In this document: piece after piece, positions 46,530 to 58,757 of the stretch
Position numbering within the stretch: the stretch's first letter is position 1
How the letters are laid out: each line of letters opens with the position of its first letter
Source of the DNA: Imbricaverruca yamaguchii
Taxonomy: Eukaryota > Arthropoda > Thecostraca > Neoverrucidae
Assembly (NCBI GenBank): GCA_034440575.1
Contig: JAOTOL010001394.1
Span: 786,501-850,500 of the forward strand
DNA length: 64,000 bases
Reading direction: 5' to 3'
Notes under the pieces: model-generated
What the model was told of the DNA's origin: nothing
Database searches by the model: none
What the model saw: only the letters and a program-made list of their open reading frames with translations
Made by a program: the position numbers and the translations under genes

Positions 46530-46608
46530 CTGCTTTGACGACGTGACACGACACGGCTACCAGCAGAGCCACGGCCACCAGCAGTCTGCACTGGAGTGGT
46601 GAGCACAT
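46530..46608 (-). CDS. Probable first coding exon of the nAChR-like gene (signal peptide)
   Basis: ATG at 46608 (A at -3) opens 26 codons: MCSPLQCRLLVAVALLVAV then SCHVVKA. This is a typical signal peptide with a short basic start, a Leu/Val/Ala core and a small-residue cleavage region. It ends at CAG followed by donor GTGACT (from 46529) after one base of the next codon. Phase 1 after a signal-peptide exon is what I recall for nicotinic receptor genes, and the strand and position fit. The frame is open for 140 codons upstream of this ATG, so an earlier start (ATG at 47028) is not excluded. Linking this exon to the receptor is inference, because the two exons between it and 26553 were not found. 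Confidence 0.62.
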
Positions 46609-47030
46609 GCTGCCCTGGCGCTGTATTCGACTGTGCCGGTGAACACGTCGCCACTGACGCAGCGACTCCCACCACCTGGCCGACAGTGGCCCGACACAGG
46701 CAGCCGCCACGCCGCCACCCGGCCACCGCACTCGACGAAACTCTAGCGCGCTGCGCCACCGGGAGGCGGAACATAGAGCACGCCCCCGAAACGGAACCGG
46801 GCTGGCCGCCGCTCCGGTTACTGCCAGCACCGTGCTGCCGTCTGCTTTGTCTGTGCACAGATAGAGACACGGTGGAAGGGCGCTGTGGAGAACGTCAAAA
46901 GGTGTCAGAGGAGACTGGCCACGGCACGAGAAGGCACCGGGCGTTCGGAACTCGTCAGACATCAAGTGTGTGCAACTGTAAGTGGTTCGGGAACTGCAAC
47001 TATCGAGGAAATCCGACCATCTAGCCATCA
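46609..47030 (-). promoter_or_regulatory. CpG-rich 5' UTR/promoter-proximal region
   Basis: GC-rich, CpG-dense sequence directly upstream of the signal-peptide ATG, unlike its AT-rich surroundings. No TATA box or clear initiator is seen. Open frames here on both strands reflect composition. Confidence 0.4.
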
Positions 47031-47454
47031 GTCATGCAAAGAAACCAACTTGCATAGTGAGCGAGCTGAGCATAGTGCGGACCACCCTCATCCTTGTGAA
47101 TACTGATGACGTTTCCATGGCCTCAATATTCTCCCAGCGATGAAAACATTTGCTGGTGCTGGCGTGGACGTAGTACTGTCCAGTGCTTCATTTACAATAG
47201 GAATATCTCAATTCATTGTATTACCTTACCACTATGCATGCCTACGATCATTTTTTAAATTTATCGGGGAAGCATTACACAAAACCTATTTCAATACGGC
47301 ATGGATTCTCAATGGTAGCAATTCAGTTGAAGCTGGGTCATTACTCACCGAACATACTTCGTCGGCATTCTGTTCCTGGATGCCGCCCTCGCAGTTTTGG
47401 CGGAAATGCCGACGACACTCCGCGTGGAAACCTGAACAGCCCAAGGTGACCGGA

Positions 47455-48085
47455 CAAATGTACGTAAGCAAATGTACTTGAACGCAAATGTATGTATACG
47501 GAAATGTACGTAAGCGCAAATGTACTTAACAAAAAAGTACGCTTACGCAAATGTATGTAAGCGCCAAAGTCCACATGCGAAAATGTACGTAAGCGCACAT
47601 TCACATAAGCGCAAATGTATGCAAGCGTAAATATGCGCAAGCGCAAATGTACGTGGCGCAGATGTGTGTAAGCACAAACGTACGTAAACGCCAAAGTACG
47701 TAACCGCAAAGGATGCAAGCGCCAAAGTACATATGGACAAATGTATGTGAGCGCAAATGTCAATATGCGCACAGGTACATAGGCGTAAATACACGTAATG
47801 CAAGAGCATAAAAGCGCAAATGTTCGTTATCGTAAATAAAAGCGCAAAAGCACGCATACGCAATTGTACGTAATCGCATATGTACGTAATCAGAATTGCA
47901 CGTTCCACAAATGTGCGTGAGCGTAAAAGTACGGAAGCACAATTGTACGTCAACACATGTGTACGATTCTAGAACAAATGCACGTTCGACCAAAGGTACG
48001 TATGGAGATGTACGAATGCGCAAGTGCACGTCAGCACACCTGTGTGTAGACGGAAGGCACGTGTGATAAATGTATGCGAGTGCAA
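47455..48085. repeat. 16-bp AAATGTACGTAAGCGC minisatellite, about 40 copies
   Basis: Around 40 degenerate units of 14-17 bp around AAATGTACGTAAGCGC. All three minus-strand frames stay open over much of the array (143, 137 and 119 codons) and encode the same kind of peptide (AYVHLRLRTF), because a 16-bp period rotates through frames. The reverse-complement array is at 12060-12285. It lies 0.4 kb beyond the GC-rich first exon. Confidence 0.9.
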
Positions 48086-48089
48086 ATTT

Positions 48090-49046
48090 AAGGGACGGGA
48101 GGGGGAGGAGCCTGGCCACTTAAGACATCATGCAACAACTAGTTCTACTGCTGTTTCTGTATGGCAGAATAAATCATTGCACAACGTAAACCAAATCTAC
48201 CATCAATGGCTTAATAAACAATGCACATGCTAGTGGGATGACATGCATGAAGTTACTTTACAATGCGAAGGTTTGTTTAATGATGACAGATGCATTGCGG
48301 ATGGGCATTACCCGGGCTGCACAAGTACATCGGCATAGTTAATTAATTATATCCCAAGCTATGCCACGTGAATGAGCAAGACATGCATTAATCGAAAGAA
48401 CAAATTCCTACCAAGTAGTTTAACGAACACCTGCATTGTGCTGCTAAGTTCATATGCTAAATAACTGGGATATTCATTGCAAGGATTAATGCAACAGTGT
48501 GGAACAAGCTTCTTACTTCAGTGATCAGTTCAGCTTTTAGGATCTCACATGTCGGATGCATGTGAAGCAACCATCAACTGATTCATTGACAAGCTACAAG
48601 CCACATATTCGTTTTCGACTCGTTTCGAAAATAGCGTTATTAATTTTCCAGCCCGCCATCTTTGATTCAGCTTCATAATGGAGTAGGCGGGATTGCCAGT
48701 GCGAACCACAATGGTAAGCAGGGCTGTTGTTTTATATACTTTTGAATTTGCAGGTGCCTCCTCAATGCTGGCTTTGCTCCTCCCCAAATAATTTCAACCT
48801 TTAACATGGGATGGAGTGTGCCCCGCAATCCATTTTCATTTCCTGCCCATTGTCTTTATGTATTTTGCTTCTCGAATAATTTTCAGAAATCAACACCGAT
48901 GTTGGTATTGCGTTTTGAACTACAAGTGATGAGTGTTGGTGGAGCATGACATAATACACATACATACAGAATTATCACAATTCCCCAAAATTGGACATTT
49001 GGATGGAAGAAGGCGCCAAGAAGAAATTAATGCCTGCCCATCCTAT
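48090..49046. other. Non-coding, no recognised gene
   Basis: AT-rich. A minus frame at 48787-48545 (SKASIEEAPANSKVYKTTAL) has no domain I recognise. Confidence 0.4.
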
Positions 49047-50591
49047 TTAACACTCACACGTCCGGCGGTCCGCGCTAATGTCCGGGGGGGGGGGCAGATG
49101 TCTGCCCCCTAAGATCTATAGAACTATGCTAGCTAGCGACAAACGGAAAGCGGCGTTGGATAGCTCGTGACAAGCTCTATCGAAAGTGTTTCGGTAATTT
49201 TTTTTTCGCTCAAGTCAATATTCAGGTCTCTGGGCGTAGGTCAAATTCGACGAGATCGGGTGTGACTCTCAGATATTAACACATATATCAGGACCTGTAA
49301 CAGATAGAAACAAACGAACAACGCTATTCGATTTATAGAGGACAATCGAGGCGCCAACTACGTGCCCGAGGAGGAAAAATTCTTACTCCGAAACTCTGAC
49401 CTCAGGTCAATATCATGAAGTAGCTCAGGGAGGGCATGTAATGTATCAATCGACATGTCTTGGCGATACAAGGACAAGGGCGGTATTTTGAGCCTTCTAA
49501 CTCAATGCAGTGAGATATAATGCGCAGAACTGTGCTAGTAATATCAGATAACCTGGGTGAGGTTACTGAGCAGAAATGTCAGCGGTAACATTGAGCATAT
49601 CTTCCAACTACACGCCACAACCGTTGTGAGGTCATTCCGAACGAAAATATGTAACCAGAAAACATTTGTATATTTTACTAGCGGGAAACGAAAAACGGCG
49701 TTGGCTAGCTGGTAACGGGCTCTATCGAAAGTGTTTCGGTATTTTTCGCTCAGGTCAACATTCAGGTCACTGGGCCATCATAGGTCAAATTCGACCAGTT
49801 CAGGTGGGACTCAGCTATTGACACATATATCAGGACCTGTAACAGATAGAAACAAATTGCGAACGCTATCCGACAGTCCTTGAAATGCGCTACCGACAAT
49901 AGGCGGTGTAATTTAAGGTCAGGTCAACCAAAATGCAGGTCAAGGTCATGAAGTCATGACCTCAGGTCAAGGCCTAGGGAGGTCATATAAGGCATCAATC
50001 GACACGTCTTGGCGATACAAGCACAATGACAGTAATTTCATCCTACTAGCTCAATGCAGTGCGATGTAATCCGCATAAATGTGTAGTGATCTCAGGTGAC
50101 CTCAGAGACCTTGGTGAGGTCACTGAGCAAAAATGTCAGCGGTAACATTGAGCATAGCTTCCATCTACATGCCACAACCGTTGTAAGATCATTCCGAGCG
50201 CAAATATGTAACTAGGAAACATTTGTATATTTTACCATTGCCCTATAATGGGGAAGCCATGGCAGCGACCTGTCCTAAGGTCAATGCTACGAGAAAAAAC
50301 CCGACATTCATATTATGGTCCCTGACGAAATCATGACATGCTATATGTTTGAAATCAATCGCCCAATTATTGTGGAAGCTATGCCACCTAGAACTCCGAG
50401 TGTAGTTGGGTCACTTCGCTTGACCTGGTGACCTGACCTGAGAAGACCCAGGTTTAAATATGTATGAACATATGCGGAAAAGACGAATGAGTAGCCATGC
50501 AAGGTTAGTCCTTGATAACCCGATTAGTATGGCGGCAAATGTGGAAAAACCTCCGGGGGTAAACATCTGCCCCCGGATGTGCGCGAGTTAA
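49047..50591 (+). mobile_element. TTAA hairpin element, copy F (with internal duplication)
   Basis: TTAA at 49047-49050 and 50588-50591. The left end reads TTAACACTCACACGTCCGGC and the inward-read right end TTAACTCGCGCACATCCGGG. The left hairpin is GGGGGCAGATGTCTGCCCCC. About 540 bp of the body (CGGCGTTGG...AGCTCTATCGAAAGTGTTTCGG) is present twice in tandem (from 49148 and 49687), which explains the larger size. It is packed with AGGTCA/TGACCT hexamers and has no coding frame. Confidence 0.85.
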
Positions 50592-51495
50592 AGCTGAATT
50601 GTGCACTCTCATCTTGCGATATGCATATACAATTTGTATTCCTTTCTTAGGGACAAAACAAAATTCGTATGTTTAGCAAATGAACATTCTATTGTATTTC
50701 AACCAGCCTGGGGTCCCATACATCCTTCTATTCAATGTCATAGTTTTTTGTCCATTTTTTGACGGTTTCGTGCCACACTCCAGCATACGTATAATTTTGG
50801 AACACTAGCAAAGCTTCGCCTGCCATGTGTCTCCACAGTAAGATAAGTTGAAATATGCTTTAAGATATTTACGAGACAATTTTTACACATTTTTCTTCCC
50901 TTGTGCTTCGTTAGGATAGGTTAGGTTAGTTAAGTTTTCATCGGAAATCTTTGTTTAAAAAATCACAAAAATGGGATGTGTCCATCCAAAACAGGGTTGG
51001 CTAGGTTGCATGAGATTATATTTTTCATGTGGAAAATGTTTAAAAAATGTCATTTGTTTTTACATTTGTTTCCAGTTTTGTTCATTACATAAGAAGTTAG
51101 GCTAGGTTAGGCTAGGTGATGATGCTTTTCTTTTTTACATTCTTTTTTACTACTCGAAGCCACCTTTTTGGTATTGTTTGGTTTTCCAAGTGAAAAGTAA
51201 GTATTTGCAAAGGAGCATAAGTGGTCGCATCATGTCAAGCACATTCGTAAACATTGCACTGGAAAATAATTGCATGAATTCAAAAATAACCTATAACACA
51301 AATTTACCAATATATATCATAGCTTGGTGGGTTACATTCACGTTTCACGGCATGGTAAAAATATAATGACATATAAAAATGTACTTCACTGCATGACATG
51401 ATAAATGTCATGGTATGAGAGGTGCATTCACCATTTAAAGGACCCTGGTGTTGGACATTGACCCAGATGATTGGTCTTTTATGCCTCATTGGAAG
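50592..51495. other. Non-coding with TTAGG-like stretches
   Basis: Between the two TTAA elements. Contains GGATAGGTTAGGTTAGTTAA near 50915 and TTAGGCTAGGTTAGGCTAGG near 51095, similar to arthropod telomere repeats but short. No gene. Confidence 0.5.
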
Positions 51496-52515
51496 TTAAC
51501 ATTCGCACGTTTGGCGGTCCGCGCCAACTTCGCATGTCCGGGGGGGGGGGGGCAGATGTCTGCCCCCCTAAGATCTCTGGAACTATGCCAGCTAGGGACA
51601 AACGGAAAACGGCGTTGGATAGCTGGTGACAGGCTCTATCGAAAGTGTTTCAGTCATTTTTCGCTCAGGTCAACATTCAGGACACTGGGCCATCATAGGT
51701 CAAATTTGACCAGGTCAGGTGGGACTGAGATATTTACACATATCTCAGGACCTGTAATAGATGGAAACAAATGGCGAAGGCTATTCGACAGTCCTTGAAA
51801 TGCGCTACCGACAATAGGCGGTGTAATTTAAGGTCAGGTCAACCGAAACTCAGGTCAAGGTCATGAAGTCATGACCTCAGGTCAAAGCCTAGGGAGGTCA
51901 TACAATGTATCAATCGACACGTCATGCCGATACAAGCATAATGGCGGTAATTTCAGCCTTCTAGCTCAATGCAGTGCGATGTAATGCGCATAAATGTGTA
52001 GTGATCTCAGGTAACCCCAGAGACCTTGGTGAGGTCACTGAGCAAAAATGTTAGCGGTAACATTGAGCACAGCTTCCATCTACATGCCACAACCGTTGTG
52101 AGATCATTCCGAGCACAAATATGTAACTAGGAAACATTTGTATATTTTATCATAGCCCTATAATGGGGAAGCCATGGCAGCGACCTGACCTAAGGTCAAT
52201 GCTACGGAAAGAATCGATGTACATATTATGGTCCATGGTGAGATCATGACATGCTATAAGTTTGAAATCAATCGCCCAATTATTGTGGAAGTTATGCTCC
52301 CTACAACTCCGAGTGTAGCTTGGTTACTTCGCCTGACCTGGTGACCTGACTTGTGATAACCCAGGATTAAAAATGTGTGAGAATATGCAGAAAAGATCAA
52401 TGAACAGCTATGAGAGGTTTGGCCTTGCTAACCCTATTAGTTTGGCGGCAAATGAGGAAAAACCGGAGGGGGCAGATATCTGCACCCCCCCCCCCCCGGG
52501 ACGTGCGCGGGTTAA
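51496..52515 (+). mobile_element. TTAA hairpin element, copy G
   Basis: TTAA at 51496-51499 and 52512-52515. The left end reads TTAACATTCGCACGTTTGGC and the inward-read right end TTAACCCGCGCACGTCCCGG. Each is followed by a G-run palindrome (GCAGATGTCTGC left, GCAGATATCTGC right). It closely matches copy F along the body, including a stretch at about 51833-51895 with five or more AGGTCA-type hexamers. 1020 bp, non-coding. Confidence 0.87.
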
Positions 52516-52689
52516 AGATGCACAATCGTGCTTTGCAACAGGTGCATCATCTTCTCTTGAAACAAGATAAAAGTCAGTTCAGTCTTGAACATTTAAAATG
52601 TGGGCCCACTTGCACACCAGAATAATTGTAGTGGTGCAAGAGGACAGAGACATTACCTGATGCGAGAGGTATTACTTAGACTTGGCACT

Positions 52690-53130
52690 GGAGGTGTTCA
52701 CAGCTTTACAAGTAGATAACATAGGACCTGAGGTATGTCTAGTACTTTAATGGATCCAAGACATGAGGAGGTATTCGGGGTGGGGATGGGGGTATGAGAA
52801 GACGAACACGTAAGACATTCAGTGAATGGCTGTACGGCTTCCTCAGAATGGCCGAACCAATAACTGTATGTCGTATTTCGTATTCATATATTATATTCAG
52901 TATTATATTATATTATATTAAGTATTTCCTTGTGATGTTTTCTATTCCGAACAAGAAAATGTGGATGTGCTGGATTACAAACACTAAGTGTGCTGTTTCC
53001 CGAACGCTTTAATGACTGTTGTATGTCCCCAACAGAAATGTTTTATTTCATGACAAAGGCTCATTTTTAGATTTGTGGCAGCTTTTCTAATCACAGGCCT
53101 TGGTACATATATTATTGAACAGCTGTGCAT
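52690..53130. repeat. ~450-bp dispersed repeat, copy 1
   Basis: Shares ACATGAGGAGGTAT, GAATGGCTGTACGGCTTCCT, TGTGCTGGATTACAAACACT and CAGGCCT(T/C)GGTACAT, in order, with 60785-61235 and 61236-61700. No coding capacity. Confidence 0.75.
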
Positions 53131-55650
53131 GAGCTCCGGGCAGAGGTGTCGATTTCTTAGAAGAAAAAAACATTGGAGGACCGACGTGTATTAGATATTC
53201 TCTTCCCCCTCCCCAAAAAAGCTCATCGGATTTCGCCCGCTGTATTTTCAGCCCTCAATAATTATCATTTGTATTTGACGATGTGTATGTTTATGTTCAT
53301 TCAGCATCCTCGCCAACGGGAAAATCGTCCAGTAACCGGACACGCCACATAAACAAAAGAGTAATGCACAGTACGTATCAACATAAAACACTGTGAGTCA
53401 TGGCATGCGACTACAGTGTCGTACAGTGGACTCCGGTCCATCGTCGTCGTCAACGTCATCTATATCATCAACGCAACTGTCATCCTCCCCTCATTCCACT
53501 CACCAACAAACACACAACGGCTTAAATGAAACATGTATGCACCAATATGTTAGCTAAAACACACCGGCCTTGATGGAGCATCGGAACACAGCATGCTTGA
53601 ACTGTGATGACGACGGGTGAAGGTATTTCCTCGGTGCCTAACATTAGTAAGGGTGAAGCCACAGTCTTGGTGGGGCGAGTTCAGGGTCGTGAAGGTCTTC
53701 CACAAAATCATAGCAATCGAAAACGATGTCCTCTGACGAAACATGTGCATTGATGTAGTCACCGTGAACGCCGAGTCTAATCAGTCACCACACACGACAC
53801 CAAGGAAACTAAAATCCAGAACGGATCACATACATCAATCAACGCAATCGTCCTACTATATATTTTTACAACAGTTTAAAAACTCCACCAGTACCCAATG
53901 GCGGAACCAATAGCAAGAGTAGGCCACACTGGGTACACGCCTCTCCGATCACGGCTAAGGAGTCCGAAAAGTTCAGTCCAGGAGATTCCCAGAAGTGCCA
54001 TGCGATGGTCTTGAAATGGACACGTCGGCTCAAATGTTTTTTTTAGTCTGAAATATAAAGTACTAAACTTCTGAAAATGGGAATAATATCAGAAATCAAC
54101 AGTTTTCAAATCGGTGGAAAAAAATCCACGCACCAGGTGTGTCACAACAGGAACATTTTTATTGCAACCCTGTTGGTACTTATAATCCTTTCCCTCCAAA
54201 AGGTTAAGTGTGGAGTTTTTCCATACCTTTGGTGGTGCTTGGACCCACCATATTTACCTTCTTGACCTCATTCACCAATTTGATTTCTAATTCCCCTTGA
54301 AATTGACTTGGGACGGATCAAGGAGGGTAATATTCCCACATCTCCGAAATGCCAACATTTGCGTTAGTTGAAGCATAGTAACACCAAATCCAGATCATAA
54401 TGTTCTTTCTTGAAGTCGAATAACTCTGCTTTCCCAAAATCATAATGTAGGTCACTGTTACTAAACAGAGGTCAGGTCAAATTCTCTCTTCTTATCGCAG
54501 TAAGGAGAACACTTTTTCGTGCATAACATGATAAAATATTGATATAAACATTCTGCTTTCAAATATGTGTCCAGGTCAATGGTGTTAGGTCAGGTCAAGT
54601 GTTATACATATTCTACACTGCCGCCCTTTTTGTGGAGTTGAGATTTTTGTGTGCGTCAGCAGCGGCGACGGGCGACATTGTGACCGCAATGTCGTCTTAT
54701 GCCGAATGCTACTGTTCCTTGTGAATTTAAATTTAAATTCGGTTTTAGAGCCACTGAAGTAGTATACCATGACATTGTGTGAAGAAGCAATGATCCGAGG
54801 TAACCCGACTCCGTGTGAGTGGACCTTCTTATGTGAAGCAAATATAAAGCATATGAAGAACGAATATGCATAGAGGTGCAAGATGTTGGACAGTAGGAAC
54901 ACATGGCATACGAAAGGAGTCTTCATATAGTTCCGGGGGACACGAATAAGGTCACAAGAGTGCCGCACCCAAAATAATTTCTGATCGCGTTGCTGTCAGT
55001 ACCTGTAATCATTACTTTAGTGGAAATAAGGTCAGTCTCGCGGCTGACAATTTGTTTTTCTGATGTCGTCAATATCCATTGATCGAAATACACAACAAGA
55101 GCAGCTGTGTCTCAAGCAGATCTTAAGCAGGCTGTGACGAATTGGGAAATATTAATACATGGGTGACATTGGTATTCATTAATGGTAAGGTGAACGGTAG
55201 AATGCGGAGTAAGTGACAACTAATGCACACAAAACTGTTCGGAAGGTTGATGCAAAGCCGCGACTAATCGCACACCGTTCACCTCGACTGGCAAGGACCG
55301 TCGAGTGTATCCCGTCTACAAGGGTTGGATTCGCACTTTGCAATCATTGATGAGGAGAGGACAATTTCTGAGTTATGGAATACGGAGAGGATATTTTCCT
55401 TCAAACCTTGCCATCAGAATCTCACTTGGAAGTTTCAGGTGAATCTTGAGCACTTTACCACAGGGCAATTCGTTGTGGAACAACGCCATCAGGAATCCAA
55501 ATTGAAAACACATGGAGGAAACTACATGGAGCATAATTTTGCGAAGAGGATAATGCTATGGATGACAAAAATCCAGGAAAAGACCGTTTTTTCTTCAAAC
55601 CTGACGTCCACTGCCGCCGGCCAAGATCGCAGAGCACATTGTCCACTGTG
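53131..55650. other. Non-coding, no recognised gene
   Basis: Short frames only. Bases 54470-54600 have several AGGTCA hexamers. Confidence 0.45.
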
Positions 55651-55991
55651 GCATAAAGACATAAAAGATTAGTGCAACTATGAGCCACAAGGGCCCTTCT
55701 TGGTTGCACTCTGTACACTGAACCAATTGCCCACCAAATCCGTCAATCAGCCCTCCCTGTAATACTGAAAAGCAAGCCCTCTATTCTTATAATGATTGTC
55801 TATGCTGTTTTTAAAGATGCTCAATGTGCTGCTACTGAAAATGATTTCTGGCAGCTGGTTCCAGTGTTCTACTACCCTGTTGGTGAAGAAAGTTAGCCTT
55901 AACCTTGTTCTGCTGTGGTTAACTTTAATTTTGAATTTATGACCTCTAATTGCATCATTTCTGTTCAACTCAAACGTTTCCCCCCAAGATA

Positions 55992-58560
55992 TCACCTCTC
56001 CAGACCATGGAGAAATTTAAGGACCTCGTTGAGATCTCCTCTCAGCCTTCTATATCTAAGTGAAAACATATTCACTTTCTTCAATCTTTCCTCATATGCC
56101 AGGTTGTTTATGCCATTAACCATTTTTGTAGCCCTCTTTTGTACTCTCTCTAAAAGCCAACAATCTTTTTCATAGCTAGGAGACCAAGCTTGGATGCAGT
56201 ATTCCAAATGTGGCCTGACGTATGCACAGTAAAGCTTCCTGATCACTTCCTCACTTCTGTATGATGCATTCCTATTTATTGCCCCGAGCATTCTCAATGC
56301 CTTCTTCCTGGCTTCCTTGGTCTGTTCTGATACCCCCAGTTTTGTGTTTAGAATAACACCTAAATCCTTCTCCTGTTGAGTAACTGATAGCACTTGGCCA
56401 CCCATCAAGTATGGACCCTTCATATGCTGTTTACCTACATGCATGATTTTGCACTTATCAAAATTAAATTTCATTTGCCATTCTTCGGACCACTTCACAA
56501 GTTCGTCTAAGTCTTTTTGCAGCGAGATATCCTCATCTTGACCTGTTACTGCCCGAAAGACCTTCAAATTATCTCCAAATTTCGATACCTTACTGCTTAG
56601 GCCACTTTCAGTGTTATTTACAAATATAATGAACAGTAGTGGCCCCAGTACTGACCCCTGGGAGACTCCACTAAGAACATTTTGCCATGATGACTTTGTA
56701 CCATTTAGCATCAATCTTTGCTGTCTATCTGAAAGCCACAACTCTATCTATTTTAAGATGCTACCTGCAATACCATGGGACTGAAGCTGTATCATTAACC
56801 GTTTATGGGTTACTTTGCCAAAGGCCTTACTAAAGTCAAGATATGCTACATCAACCTGATTTCCCTGATCAAATTGTTATGTGGCGAAGTTCAAAAGTCC
56901 AAGAGGTTTGTGAGACACGATCGTCCTTTTCTAAACCCATGTTGAGTATCTTGAATCAATCTCCTGCCTTCCAGATAACAACCTATTATATCCTTGATAA
57001 TTGATTCGAGTACCTTGCAGACTAGGGATGTGAGACTTACTGGCCTATAGTTTTCAACTTTCCCTCTTTCTCCTTTCTTGAAAATAGGAACTACATTTGC
57101 CCTTTTTCAATCGGTTGGAATTTCATTTTGTGAAATTGATCTACAAAATATTATACTAAGTGGAAATGCCAGTTCCTTTTCAGTTTCCCGCAATACCCTA
57201 GCATAAATATCATCAGGTCCTGCTGCCTTGTTTGGTTTTATTTTCCTGATATGATTGTAAACAACATCACTATCAATGAAATCAACATCATTTGTCAGAT
57301 CCCATGCCACTGAACTATAGTGTACGGTCGGCAGATTGGTCATATCTTCCAATGTAAGCACTGATTTAAACTACTTGCTCAGCTCCTCAACCATCTCACT
57401 ATACTCACCCAATGTAGTCCAGTTTACTTCCAGTGGACCAATTATGTTATAAATTTTACTCAGCTTGTAGAAACTAAAAAACGTTTTACTGTCCCCATTA
57501 CAGTTTCTAGCTAAATTCAGTTATTTTGCTCGCTTTGCTGCTCTGGTTTTTTGCTTCACAGTGTCTCTAGCTTTTCGATACGCCTTTAGATTAACGACAT
57601 TTGAGGCTTCTTTAAAGACTATAAATACAGTTTTCTTAGCCTTAATTGCTTTTATCAAGTCTGGTGTAAGCCATGCTCGCTTTCCTACCCTCCTTTTGCG
57701 TCTTTGCTTTTGGGGGACATGTCTAATCTGAATTTCCTTCAAGTAAGATTTGAACTTTTCCCACATTTCACAGGCATTTAAATTGGAGAATTCTTCTTCC
57801 CATCTGATGGCACTTAAAGCCGCTCTCATGCAGTCAAATTCTGCTCTGTTGAAATTTGGAACCTTTACCAAATTATCCTTCATAATTTCCCCTACATGTG
57901 CCTTGAATCTAACTATGTTATGGTCACTTCTTCCCAGAGTTTCGCCTACAGTCAAGTCTTGGACCAAGTCACTTAAATCTGAGAATACAAGGTCCAAGAA
58001 TGAACCATGGCTGGTAGTTTCCGATACAAATTGGTGTAAGAACACATCCTCTTCAAGGCATTTCCTGAACATTTTGCATGATGGGGAGCCAACGCCAGAA
58101 TTTTCGTAACCTTTTAGATTAAAGTCACCAAGAATAAGGCACTTCCTCCTAAAGTGTCTTGTGATTTCCTCACAAATCACCTTGTCAAGCTCCAGTTGCT
58201 GAGAATGTGGCAGGGTTCCTGATCGGTAGAAAGCTCCTATCCTAAGAGTATTGCTGTTGCCTTTTCCCACAGTGACATCAAGCCAAATGGACTCCACAGA
58301 CACATTTTTATCCCCACCTGCTACTTTTTGAGAACTGAATAAGCTATTCATATAGAGCATTGCACCACCCCTTTCATTGCTGGACCGCTATTGCACGAAA
58401 ACATATTGTATCCCTGGATCTCATAGTCCTGTAAGTTATCTCCAAAATACCCTTCACTGACCCATGCCTCCGTAATGGAAACAAAATCTGGTTCCTTCTC
58501 AGCAACATAACACTTGAACTCATCAAATTTGGAATGGATACTCTGAGCATTAAACATCAT
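55992..58560 (-). pseudogene. LINE ORF2 (AP endonuclease plus reverse transcriptase), inactivated
   Basis: Endonuclease part: FNAQSIHSKFDE, PDFVSITEAWVSEG, a frameshift near 58370, then NSLFSSQKVA, LILGDFN, GSFLDLVFSDL and GRSDHNIV (catalytic Asp/His). Linker to 57521 ends KRAK, then TAA. A TAG lies near 57373. RT: NKAAGPDDIYARVL, PTD then TGA at about 57105 where copies 2 and 3 keep Trp, a degraded stretch 57100-56760, then SGVSQGSVLGPLLF, FGDNLKVF (family FADD), WQMKFNFDKCKIMHVG, YVRPHLEYCIQAWSP and RRLRGDL. At least one frameshift and three stops occur before the palm domain. Inactive by sequence. Confidence 0.9.
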
Positions 58561-58757
58561 ACACTTAACAAATGCTCCATAACCACCTTTGACTTTTTCA
58601 TACTGAGGAGTTCTTTTATCACTAGATGAACTAACACTCTGTCCCCTTGAACTGCTGCTGTCCCTATTTGCAGACTTTCAGGTTCTATTGCCTTGGCTGA
58701 CACTTTTGGAATATTCGTGAGTTGGCAATGCAATTTCATCCCTCCCCACCTCATTTC

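Noticed and set aside
46596..47024. 142-codon + strand frame in the GC-rich block
   Set aside because: It is antisense to the signal-peptide exon, and its composition explains the openness.
47341..48119. Three overlapping minus-strand frames of 119-143 codons
   Set aside because: A 16-bp tandem repeat opens all frames equally; there is no start context, domain or codon bias.
48545..48787. 80-codon minus frame as a possible small gene
   Set aside because: No domain, no signal and no splice or promoter support.
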